Part shown: piece by piece, positions 32,871 through 45,900 of the stretch
Numbering within the stretch: the first letter of the stretch is position 1
Layout: each line of letters begins with the position of its first letter
Source of the DNA: Phoronis australis
Lineage: Eukaryota > Phoronida > Phoronidae
NCBI GenBank assembly: GCA_002633005.1
Contig: NMRA01000170.1
Span: 712,730-776,729 of the forward strand
Length of the DNA: 64,000 nt
Direction of reading: 5' to 3'
Program-made: the position numbers and the translations under genes
Notes under the pieces: generated by a model
Told to the model about the DNA's origin: nothing
Database searches by the model: none
Seen by the model: only the letters and a program-made list of their open reading frames with translations

Positions 32871-33692
32871 TAAGGGCTGTTCCAGCAAAATATGTATGGG
32901 AGGGGGGAAGGCACTTTTATTTCGTACCCACCGCCCATATATTTCATTTATTTCTTCAACCCATGACCCATAATTTTTTAATTATTTTTAATAGGTTAAA
33001 ATATAAAATCCAACACTTGCAAACAAATTGCCTCCAGGAGGACCTGTTAAGAACTTAGATGATTGACAGACAAGAACTAGTTGTCTTGTCCAATATTGTC
33101 AAAAACTAAAGTAGCCTGTGAGCAATACTTTTGGCAGCCACCAGGTGTCTCTGTTCACCATGTGTCTATAATTTCAATGAACATTTTTTCATTTATAAGG
33201 ATCTATGAATCTCAAACTGTCTCCACGAACTCTTCTATACTTCTATGTCAAGTGAATATTGGAACTTGTTTATCTTACTCCTCATACTTTTTATTTAAAA
33301 ATCATCAATTTTCTTATATGTGTTAACACCAGTTCAGTGTTGCATAACTTTTCAATTCAATAGGACTGCAGACAAACAGTTGGCTCAAATCAAGTTGCCC
33401 ATGACTTGATTAATGGCTTAGTGAACATATTGCACTCTGTTCACTGGCAATATGGGCTTTTTTGTATTTGGATAAGTTAGGACAGTTGCATTTTTTTGAG
33501 TTTTTACGGCTGAAGTAACCAACCTATGGACATTAACAGGTGAAAAAATACCACCCATTTTTAATGCATCACTTCTTACAGGAACGACCACCCATAATTT
33601 GAGTTTTTTTCTGAAGACCACCACCCATGAATTTTTATTTCTACTGCCGTCCCCCCCCCCCTCCCACACGGATTTTACTGGAACAGCCCTAA
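32871..33692. mobile_element. PIF/Harbinger-type MITE (32874-33689)
   Basis: Imperfect terminal inverted repeats of about 34 bp (GGGCTGTTCCAG, then [C/T]AAAAT, then TGGGAGGGGGG) face each other. They are flanked by the 3-bp direct repeat TAA at 32871-32873 and 33690-33692. A TAA/TTA target duplication with GGG-starting ends is typical of PIF/Harbinger elements. No transposase was seen in the 816-bp body. It lies just downstream of the minus-strand receptor gene and could fall in its 3' UTR. Confidence 0.8.
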
Positions 33693-33963
33693 ACTATTTA
33701 AACAACTAGAACTTTGTTCATTTAACAAAAATAATACCCAAATATTTTCTATGTGTTAAGTAAAAGCACCATGTCTCTATTACATAGACTACCAGTGAGA
33801 GTACACCTATCTCTCCCAGTCATATATATGAGTACCAGAGCATGTCTCCACAACTCGGTGTTAAATAAAAAGCACTAGAGCATACCCGTCTCTCCTACGC
33901 ATATATTACAAGGATACATATCTCTGTAACAGTGATCTATATATAGAGCATACCGAGCACGTG

Positions 33964-36900
33964 TTACACTTGTATGGGATCTGTGTACTCTGTGGAATGG
34001 AAACGGTTAGTAACCTCCTTGAAAGGTGACTGGAACACAACTGGCTCCTCATCAGCAAGACTGTAAAGTAAATAATGAAAGACACAATTTTATCACAAAA
34101 TTTATCTCATCCAAAGGAGCTGGAATGGTATCAAAGGCTACATTTTGTGGAGAGTAAACATTGTACAACGAGTTCTAGTAAAAGTTATACAAGCGAGGCA
34201 CAAGTGAGACATGCACTAGTGGGACACGCACATGTGGACGAGCACATGTGACTGGCATACATGTGGGCCATGCACATGTGGGGCAAGCACACATGAGACT
34301 GACATATGCATGTGGGTCATGCACATGAGGGGCAAGCACAAGTGACCGGCATACACATGTGGGCCATGCCTATGTGGAGGAAGCACGCATGGGACTGGCA
34401 TATGCATGTGGGACAAACACATGAGGGGCATATACATGTGGGCCATGCACGTGTGAGCCATGCACGCATGGGACATGCACCTGTGGAGGAACCATACTTG
34501 GGACATGCAAACGTGGGGCATACACAGGTGGGACAAGCAGAAGTCGCATGTTTGCTTAACGCTGACAAAAGTGAGCAGTACCGAATTGCTGAAATGCTAT
34601 TCAGTTTTTTGCGTGGCGTGCAATTTCAAAAGTACCAAAGTGGCTAACTGAAAAGTCAAAGCCGGCAAATCCTGCAATGTGCATATTCATCACCTTTACC
34701 AGAAGGCTTTACAAAGCTAAACTGACTTTCCCAACTTGATTCAAACCTATCTTTCTACCGTGTTTTCTTTTTTTCTCTGGTGTTTCCATTGAGTTTGTTT
34801 TCCTCGCATTCCATTTTACGGACCATTGACAGAGGAAAATAAACGCTCATTATTTCATTATTTCCTCAAGTCAAATACTTAAAAAGTAATGTAATGAGAA
34901 CCAATCAACAATGAGACAACAAGTCAAGACAATTGTATTGTCCACCAGGTCTCACATATGGCTTTGATATTGTCAGTCTGGCTTCATTAAAATTTTGCTT
35001 TTGGAAGACCAATAATTCTTGCAGCAATGTTACAGTGAAAAAACAAGCACAAAATCTGATAAGACAACCACCGGTACTTAAATTTTTCCAACAACAATTT
35101 TCTGATGCCGTAAGCCTAGGTCTTGTGATAAATGTGGTACGCGTGGATGAAGAATTGAAAGCTGTCATGTAAATTGACAGGGTTGGCAGGTTTGCAAAAG
35201 ATCTATAGGACTTAAGTCATTTACTTCGAGTCACCTCAACAAGGCTTTGCTTCCATGCGCAGTCCCCGTTTCAACAAAACGCACCACAGCACAGCACAAA
35301 GTCACCGCAAGCACAAGGCAGCAAAAAAAACAGGCAAAGTGGGCAGTAAACCAGCAAAACACTGGAGAGGGAGGTCGTTCTGACATCATAGAGCAGGATG
35401 ACTGACGACCTTACACAAATGAATCCTTTTACAACAAACCTGGTATTAATAAGATTTGCTCGATAACGTGCATATCCCTTTCTACATTTCTTTTTGATGA
35501 ACACAGACAAAAAGTTAGCACAGTTCAAAGTGCCAGTGAGCACTGACTCCTTCTGTGCACAGCTAGCAGACACGTGATTTGATGCAGACAGCTGGCAATA
35601 TGGGTCCACGTGCCTGTGTTTCATGCAATCATTCACTTGCACAGTAGTTATAGTGCAATTATAGAACATAAAATTATGCATTGCACAGATATGCTAATGT
35701 TTTCACTACTATTACTGTTACAACTTTTTGTTTTCTCTAAAAGGATATTGATTATAGTAAACTTTGGCTAGAACAAACAATTTAGGCAGGTCCCAGAAGG
35801 TTCGTTGTAAAGAGGTTGGATTGTACTGGAGATGGCAGGCATGCGCTTGGGAGGCGAGCTTGCATTATCATGCAGTGACCAGCAAAAACATTCGGGAGGC
35901 GGGCTTTTATGACCAAGCAGGAAGATTGGTAGAATGACATTAACTTACCAATTATATGTAACTGACAGGAAGACTACAACAGACAGGCAGAATTAAGAAA
36001 CATGAAAAAATGAGACATACAAATTACATTAAAGCTTCACAAACTGCATGCTCAGGTCCGCAGACGAATAAATGCCACAGAATAGATGTTTGCTCATTTT
36101 TATCAAAAAAACCTTATACAATCTGAAAATTTTGTATATTATGTAGTTGGAATAATTAGTTTATATTTTTTGTGTAGCATCCTGAACTTTTAGTGAATAA
36201 ACATGACTGTATCACTAAACAGCACCAAAGGTTCAATATAAAGATGTATATTTTGAATGAAAGACTGAATATTAATTCTCCACAGCAAATGTGAGTAATC
36301 CATATTGTAAAATCTTTGTCTTTATTAGATAGCAATCTTTTGAACCACTGAAACTATTTCTTTGTTGATTTAATTGGTCATTCATATAATGCCGACCTCT
36401 CTGGTTCATTTCCTTTTCTGTAACTAATATCACCTTGACATTACAAGTTAATTAGATGGCCAATTAGTACATGAAGGGCTTCAATATTACTCTATGTTAT
36501 GTTCCACACTCTTGGACACTGAAAAGAGAAGGGTTAAGGTCGAATATGGGCATACTTAAATAATTCTGCTATTGAGTGTATTGTGGTGACTGACCTGTCA
36601 CAAAACTGTGGCTTACAGACATTAGTCAATTGAGTTTGTGTATTGTGGTGACTGACCTGTCACAAAACTGTGGCTTACCGATATTAGTCAATATTGAGTT
36701 TGTGTATTATGGCGTATATTGTAGAGACTGGCCCATCACCAAACTGTGGGTAATAGAAAATAGTAATCATTTTGACAGAAACCAATTACCATGTTTAGCT
36801 CAGCTGAGCACAGCCTAACAATAGTCATGGTTTCTGATGCAGGGCGTTCAATGAACCACTAATAATGTCGTACCAGAACTTTTCCCTGAATTTAACCAGC

Positions 36901-39900
36901 AGAATGTGTGGAATGAAAGATCAATTATACTAATGTCCCGAATACCTCGCATATTTTCCCACACTTGAACCCCTGGAGGTCAATGTTACCGGTGTGCATG
37001 TGCAGACTTCAATCATACAACAAACTGTGTAACTTTCAAACTGGAGAATAATTGGCCACGTATGCTGGGAACGTTTACCTCTCAACGAAAATTTGAAGCT
37101 ACTAACTGAAATGTTGCGGATGTAACACTGATTAAGTGGCTAGTACATAGAAGTGTTCAACTTGACCTTTGGTCAAGAGTGTTCAAGATGGCCAGAGTGT
37201 ACAGTATACAGCTATACTGTTTTCATAAATATTAACGAGGGTGATCAATTAATTGTAAACACTTACTCAGGGTCTGTGCTTTCTATGCTGTCAATATTAG
37301 TTGCCTTAAGTTCTGTCTTAAAAGTGGTTAGCACCAGGGGGCGCACAGAGCCATGTTTTACCTAAAATGAGAACAAAAACGAAATATGCAAGAGACAATT
37401 TTTCTTTATTTAAATTTCTTCCTTTGTTATTAAATGTCAAGCGAAGTTATCACTTTTATACAGACAAACATTTCATTTCAACAAGAAGCGAACTTTTACA
37501 AGTTGCCTTAAGTTTGTTTATTTCTCTTAAATCATTCATCTCCTTTCAACAATCTACAAACCTGTATGGTAAAATGCAACAATTGCACTTTTCATGCAAA
37601 GTAGCACTCACCTAGTAATTTCATTAAAAGTTGGCACCTGGTGGGTTGATTGGGCATTTTAAGTTTTTTGTGAAGGCTACGAATGGCTTAATTGATTTTT
37701 GAATTCTGTTCTAAGTGAAAGAGTGCCAGCTGTTGTATTTTGATCATTTTTTAAGTAGTCGGCTGCACTACCAGTAGTGGTAAAAGATAAACGACTTTCG
37801 AATCAGTTTCAATAAAGTGTGCAAGGTTTTTAAAGTTTTTAGCCCAATATGCTGTTCATATTTTCAGGTTTTGTAAACACTGTAGAACAAACTGTTGGAG
37901 CTGGCAAGACCTGGTTCTTCAAGCCCCAAATCAGCAAAAACTGTTGAGTGGCACCTTCAAGCAATTTTCCCCCAAGGCGAGAGGACGAACACTCCTTTCG
38001 CGGAGCTTTGTGCATAGAAAGTCACAATGTGAACATGTTAAATTGGGACTCGCACTTTTTAAAATTGTAGATTAGCCCTAGCTAGTTCTGGTGATCCATG
38101 ACGCAGCTCCAGGTTCATGACAAGGAGACCATCCATGCAGATCAACACACAATACATTATTCTATGAAGGCCTCTCTTGAAATGTAAAATAGTGCCTTGT
38201 TAGCAGAGCCCCTTTGTACACAAAATATATGCCTTACCTTTGGACTCGAATCCGTATTATGCGCTAAGTATCTATGAAGTGAGGCCTTTGCCCAGATCAT
38301 AAGACTAGAGCCATCTGGAGGAATGTTACTGGACTTGTCACGGTCTAATAAAGTTAGGACACGTGATAAATGGAGAATTACATTTCTGAAAAGAACACAA
38401 ACGATGACTGAGCCAGTTATGACTGAGCCAGTTAAACACTGTACGTATTACCATGACAACCACTATATTATTTGACTGATCATTCCCTGCTTTCTTATAG
38501 ACTGACCAAAGTTGAATAAGTCTTAATTTCTTTATCAATTTGATAACAATGATGACGATTGCGACGATGATGGTCTCATTTTCACCATCACTGTGCATTT
38601 CATCGCCATGGGCATCTTGTGGCACAATAACTGTCAGTGGCGTAGCCGTTTTTGACAGTTGTATCGTGTCAGTGACATCGTTATTATTTGCGCTCCCACA
38701 ATTATTGTCAGAACATCAGTGCTGTCAGATCTGTGTTCAAGGCAGCATCAGCTTCATTGTAAGTAGTCTTTGAGGTCGCCCTCTGCATTATCATTGATGA
38801 CGAGGGCATTGTTGTTTATCGTATCACTGTCTTTATCTTCATACTCCCTTTTCTAGCTGATTCCACTAAATGTCCCACCGTCACAGCACTTTCACTTAAT
38901 ATTCGTTGTAACTTTTCCCACTTTATAGTTCAGTATAAAAGCTAAGCAACTGATCATTTTAAATAAACTCCCATTAAACAAGTATTCTAACATACTGAGT
39001 CGAGTAATCCAACATACTGAATTGCTTTGGATTTCTCCGTGTCCGCCTCAGCCAGTGTCAGTTTGCTCTCAGCTTCACTCTTCATCTTCAGAAACACATC
39101 CGAATAAGGCTGTAACTCACTAACCAGCTCCTTGTACTCAGACTTGGAACAAATTGATGAGTTGTCTGAAAGAGGTACAGCTAATCATTAGATCATCACT
39201 TAACTGCATATCATATGCCTACATTAAGGTTTTACACAAAATATACATAAAATAAGTAAAGCCAGTTTTTAAGATATTATTGTGAAACGCTGTTCTCCCA
39301 AACTTGGAAAGCCTCTTGTCAAGACCAAAATGACCACAAGGTCCTGCAGTGGTCAAATGGACCCAAAAATCAAACGGTACTGGCACACTGATATCATGTA
39401 TCTCTGTGTCAAGTTTCATTAAAGTATAAGCTATTATCATTTTCTTAGATATCAATCAGAAATACTCTTGCCCCCCAAAAATACACCGGTGGGGGCCAGA
39501 TTGAAAAAATCTAGTGAGGCCTTATACCCTTGTGCCAAATTTCATCTAAACCCAACCAAGCCTATTTGACATATTGAGCGGACACCTGGACGCCAAGACA
39601 GCATGGCAACGACATACGACCACATAATATTGTATATTTATGTTGAGGCATAAAAATGATTCTGTAGCTTTGTATTCCTGGCCCTCAAAATATTAGCAGT
39701 TTATGTGTTAATATTAAATAGTGAGGGATTGCAAAATAAATGTAAATTCAGTAATGGCAACTCTAATTGGTCATGGGACAGTTTTCAGTTCGTCAACATC
39801 TCACCCAATTTCCTTCACAAATGCATGTTAGATGTTGATTTCCAGGGGCCAGCTTTGGGTTACACAATATACTATGTCACAAAAATACACTTGTCCACGA

Positions 39901-42900
39901 CACAATGACCTGGAGGTGATGTTGACTTGGTGGTGGGGTCCCACTGATCTAATGGTGGGATTGCAGTGACCTGGTGTCAGGGTGGCAATCACGTGGTGGG
40001 GTCGCAGTGACGTCATGTCGGGGGTCATAGTGACCTGGTAATGGGGTTGGAGTGACCTGGTGGTGAGGTCAGTCACCTGGTGGAAGGACACATTCACTTT
40101 CAAAATGCAAAAATATGTTCAGTAACTATAGCAAATACCTACCATAAATGGCATTTCCATATTCTACAGTCGGTTTGTCTTCCTCATGCACGACAAATGA
40201 CTCCTTACTGGGCTTTGAACTTTTGCTGAAAAATAACAAAACAAATTTGATTGGGGCTCACTCTCAACTGCCAGTATAAGCTTCTCAAAATTCAGAAGAC
40301 CCAAACCCGTATGTATTTCTGGACCAACTTTCAAAGGCTTTGTACATTTTTTGTGTAACAAACTATACTTGACAGAAAAAAGAAGTTTGATTATTAATAA
40401 ATAGAATTCCATTCAGCATCATAGTCCAGCAGTTTGGTATGCTTCCACTCTTCCATTTTTATAATTTCACACAAACTGCAGGAAAGTTTTCAGTAACAAA
40501 GGACTCTTGTTTCATTATCAAGGTCATTGCCAGAAGGGGGGAGGGCAGGCTATTGTAACTACAGCACATTTTCTGACTGGTTGGCAACAATTCGATGACA
40601 GGTCAATGATTGGTTGTCAAGCCAGTGCAGTTTATGAGTGTTTTCTAAGACATATGCAGACAAACTTCGACAAAGCAAACAGACTGGTGCTGTTGGCAAC
40701 CCAGTGGCGACACTGACCTTGACCTTGATTCAGTACTTACAACAAGCCCAAACAAGTTTCAATAAAGTAAATGCTTAGGAACAGTGCATGTATTCCCAAA
40801 ATCAACAACCAAAATCTTAAACTTTTGAAAATGCCTTCCAGTGTTTTTACAAATTTCCACTGTATTCATGCGGACAAGCAAAATCACAACTTTTTAAAAA
40901 CGCCATTCTCTAGATTACTTACCAAAAAACACTGACATGCAACCAAGACCATACGTGCAATATAGCATGTTCAAGTGGATTAAAGGCTTTTTCAAAATGA
41001 TATGAGAGTGGGAGTCGTGTGGACGGAGAACAACTTGAAAAATGCTCAGCCATAGTAACGTTGGTGTCATATTAGCGTGTTCGTACGGATGGAAAACAAT
41101 GCGAAAACAAAAAGGCCTTGATGAAGAATATTTAGAAAAAACTTGCATTTTCGAAATAAAAACAGTGTTGTGAGGACAGCGTCTTAGACTAGCGATGATA
41201 GCCAACCGCGACATAAGTGGTTCTGTGAATGGCTAGCATGCACTAAGAGTCTGCCGTGTGCTCTACTGCAGGTTACCTAACAATAAGCAGACAAGACACT
41301 TAACACAATGGGGCCATAATGAAGCCATCCACTACACATGTTCAGTATAAGGCATAGAAAATCGCACGTTATATTCCTCACAATAAGAGAGTAACTTTCA
41401 CTGAACCAAGAGCAATGGAAAGTTTCGATGCACACATAGTGTGAATGACAACAATTAAAGGCTAATGCCACCCGATTTAATTAGTCTTTTTTACCGTCTT
41501 AATCGGTCTGGGGCCACATCGGCTCGTACACGGTCGACCTTACCTTGCCGAGAGGTGTCGCGTTAGCCTGTGAGGAAGGTGAGAAAGTCCGCAGCGACGT
41601 CAGTGGTTCGTATGCAGAGTGAATTCCGCCATGGTGTGGTGTGTCGTTCCTGCCTGTTCGAACTATGAAGCGGCGAGGAAAGCGGGTACATCGGTTTTTC
41701 GATTTCCTCGAGAGCCCGAAATGCTTCGGAAGTGGCTCGCGGCAGTGAAAAAGGACAAGTACAGAGTTCATACCAAGTACGAGGCCGTGAAACATCTCCG
41801 TGTCTGTGGCCGACATTTCGTGGACAGTGATTTCACTGACGAATTCCGGCTTGCCAAACAGCTCATGCCAGGGCAGAAAAAGCAACCGAGGCTGAAGTCA
41901 GATACTGTGCCTAGTGTGTTTGCGTTCGGCAGGCAGGAAGCAAAGAAACGTGGATCAGTTGTTTCCATTATGGTGCAGTTAGCGCACTGACACCATGAGA
42001 CGGTTTTCGGAATTATCCATGTGCTCCATTGTTTGTGCACGTTCACGATGGCGCCTCTCTAATACTTCTTGATCAGTGTACTCTAGCTGGTTTGAACTGA
42101 TATCCTGAGAAAACTAACGATCTACCTGGGAAGTCTTCGTCAGATGAATACTCCTCCAAGTCGAGATTGCGAGTTGCCATGTTGACGTTTATTACTAAGC
42201 GTTCTGTTTCAAAATGAATTATTCTCACCCTAACCAATACTTATATATAAAACTGAAAGAAAGTGTGTCCCATCAGATGCAATTTGTAATGCCTTTGGAG
42301 TGTTCGTGAGTGCAAATGATTTGAGAAGCCAGCAACGAATAAATCACTGCGTTACCTTCTTTAGGTGCAATAAAACTAATTTGACCGGACACCGAGGCCG
42401 TGTGAGCGCAAGCAATTCAGTGTTTGCTGACAGAATCTGTTGTGAAACAATAACTCGATATTCCATCCCACGGCCAGGTGTTAGGGGAATCTTTATTTAC
42501 TTATACATTATTCAAATAATGATTGTCAATGTACAACTTCTGTCCTGGCGATTCTGTGGCCAAACGGGAACCTGAATTCACGGCCCCCGACGAGTAGGCC
42601 TTAGTAGATTTGCAGTTTCGTGGCTTCACCAAAATAATCACGTGCACATTACTTCTTTAGCTCACTAGTATAGTATTTTCTTGACTTCAAGCTTAGTTTC
42701 CAACTTTGGCTGGTTAATGTTCGTGATGTCTTCAGTCCGGTCGCGACGGGCCTGATTGGGTTCCGAGCCACTGGCCGGGATAACGAGTCAGTCCGGCCGC
42801 GACGGGCCTGATCGGGTTCCGAGACACTGGCCGGGATAACAAGCGTTTTTTGTGTTTAGAACTAAAAAACACAAGTCTAAACAACACAGATCTAGGTCCT

Positions 42901-45900
42901 ACTGTCTGTATTTCACGGAAAAATACTTAGAATTTATCTCCGAACAGAACACGAACTCCTGCTACGGACCTTGGTAAATTGGACTGCCGAAATTTGTTGG
43001 CTACGGTGTGTCCAAATATCAATAAATCCGTAACAGTGAAATAAGACAACACGTTTTTATAAGAACTCGGTGTATTTTTAAGGGTTTTACATCGAAGTTT
43101 GATCATTTATTGGTGTTAAACGATGAATTCAAGCGATAAGCTGACACCAGTTACCCGTGTTGTGAACTGCTGAACAGACTGCGTGTGAAACCGATGACGT
43201 CAGTGGAAAATTTCATCACCTCCGTCTGCCGTCAGGTGTCAGGTAACGCAACCGTACGTGCCGCTATCGAGGAGAACTACTCGATCTAAATTGATACAAA
43301 TTAGGTTGTTTTTTGGGTGGCATGCTCCTTTAATACAAGAGCAATGCAAAGCATTGATACGCACTCACAGAGCACTGCAAATGGTATATTTCTATGAGTG
43401 CTTATCAACAGTGTACAAGGAGACAAGATTTTGACCACAAGGGGTAGCTGCAGCAGACAGAATTGAGCAAATGTCGTGGTACCTCATCTTTTAAAACTGA
43501 CATCAGATCAAAAAGTTTAAAAATAACAAGTTTTCAACATTTTCATTTAATGAACTTACCTTCTCAGACAGAAGCAGTAAAACGCTATCCCAACACCAAC
43601 AGAAATGGCAAGGCCAACAGAGACAACAATAACAACAGCCAGATAACCTGAGCTCAAGGGAGCAGTTGGACTGGAGGCTGCAAAAATAAATGATGAGTGT
43701 AGAACTACAGGTAAGAACAGCTATGTTGAGTGTATAACGAACAACAATAGAGTCACAAGTCAGACATTGGATCACTGTGTTGAACACTGAAACACAAAGA
43801 AGTTAACTAATACCAAAGTTGAGTTGTTCACTAAATTACATGAACTGTACGTCATTTGTTGCATTACCCACAATATGCTGTAAACCGACAACAAAATGAC
43901 TGGAAGTACGAGGTGATACTTCAAACTTTTCTCTACGTAGAACAAAAGAATTAAAGGCTTGATTCACCTCAGTTAACCTGTCAATGTTTAATTCTTAACC
44001 AAAGCACTTTAGTGTTTAAACACCATTACCACACTCATATGATCTTGAATAACTACCGAATAAGCGGGCAACTGAAATACGCACAGGTCCATTTTGGAAT
44101 CCACACTTTTGGGGTCAATAAACTCTGAAGTATTTTCTCGAGTCACTGATGACTTCAAAGCTCTTGTTGATAGTGGAAATAGAATCCTGTCAGCTCATTA
44201 CTCCTTGCATAGACTAGACATAATCTCTGGAGAACTGACAACGCCACCACTGCTGGAGGCCATGATTTGTACATGAAATGTCTCGAATAATAATAAACTA
44301 CATAATGCAGAAGGTTGAGGTCTCAGTCTTTCAAATGTCGCTATAAACGTTGTATTAATAAAATAAGCAACTGTCTTCTAGAAAATGACATGACGCCACA
44401 CAAGTAACGGAATAGACAATGGTGTTGATAACAATGAATACAACAGCCAGTGACTACATGTTAACAAATCATAGCAGGGCCTGGCGAAGTGTCCTGTATC
44501 TCACAAAAGATTTCAGTGGGGTTTGTGACCATAAGATCTACATACAAAACGAGCCCCAAATGTGTGATCTGTGTACACTGTCAGCTGACCGGTCATAAAA
44601 CTTTACTACTTTAGCCCAGTTGTTTTCAGTTGTAAAAAACGCAACTTCTTAAATTTTAGTCGGAAGTAACTTGATATTTTATTCGAATTTGTGACAAAAA
44701 CTACTGCAAAAACCATACCGTACACTTTTGAATTTGTTGTTTGTTGAGGCGTTTTTCAGTACTTCGGCGCTGGCCCTGAGAGTGTACATGGTGAGTACTG
44801 AGTACTAGGTATGTTAGACGTGAGTTCATCGTTTCCTGATGTCACAGACACAAATGTTATTCATCCTTTTGATTGGCTACAGAATATTCGTTGAACAAAT
44901 TTGATATGGTACTGACCTAGGTCTTCTTACTGCTAATTGGTGTTACGGTATATATTTTATACAACATTTTGTGGTATTATTATTCCAGAGACTGTGGATG
45001 CCCTTCTGTATAGTTGTGCTCTGTAGTATTTTTGTAGATATTTTATTTTTATCTCATAGATATAAAATAGACATGCAACAGGGGCGGATCCAGGATTTTG
45101 AGTTAGAGACGGGCCAGGGCAGAGTATTAGCCAGGATTTTGCCTGTCTGACATTCGCACCCGCGAACTGCCAAATGGAATCTGGGAAAATTTTTAGGGGG
45201 GGCATGGCCCCCTTCTAAATCCGCCACTGTGCAAGTTTCCATATGAACTTCTTCCTCTAGTAAACAGTGTGATACACAGCAGTTAGTAACTGCATAGCAG
45301 CCAAAATAAAAGTCATATTTTATGCTGCGTGACACTGTGAATTTAGGTTATTGGTACCTGATCATTTTGGACAGGTTTGTCATCTTATACAGCCTGCGGA
45401 TATTTACTTTAATGCTTTTGTTTATGTACGGATTAAGAAGGGATTTTAATCAGTATTAAATTTTTATTACTTCGTGTATTGGTATATCCTGTGATGCTCA
45501 AGAAGTGTGTTATGTTTGTAAAAATGTTTTAATTTCAATAAAATATTTTAAGACTAACAACCTTGTGTCTTTCTTTTGTGATTGGCAATCGAATGTCACT
45601 GACATCAATTCAATTTAAGCGGTAAATTTTAAATCCAAATTTTCCTGCCCATTAATGGTTTAGCTGTTCAAGCTGCACTTAATTTCCATATTAAACTTTA
45701 CCTCCAGGTCAAAATTGATGTCTTACTTTATGGTTATGAGTACTGGAAATTTCGAAATTTTGCCAAAATGGTATCGCTAAAACAGCTCATCAGACTCAAA
45801 TCAAACAGACACTATGCTATTGACGTTGTTCTCCAGACTAAACGGGCTTGTTTTTAATAAGATACTGTCAAAAATTGAGGCTTTAATTAATGATTTTTAT

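Noticed and set aside
34216-34647. Met/His/Cys-rich open frames on both strands
   Set aside because: Generated by the 15-bp minisatellite.
38238-38344. Minus-strand exon-like segment with good splice sites (encodes RDKSSNIPPDGSS...)
   Set aside because: It needs phase 1 at its start and leaves phase 0, which fits neither receptor exon 6 nor exon 7. It is probably chance, or an unrelated exon.
38754-38852. Minus-strand acidic open frame as an alternative receptor C-terminus
   Set aside because: Poor acceptor without a pyrimidine tract. The exon 6 donor at 39017 joins 34060 in phase and gives a better coding end.
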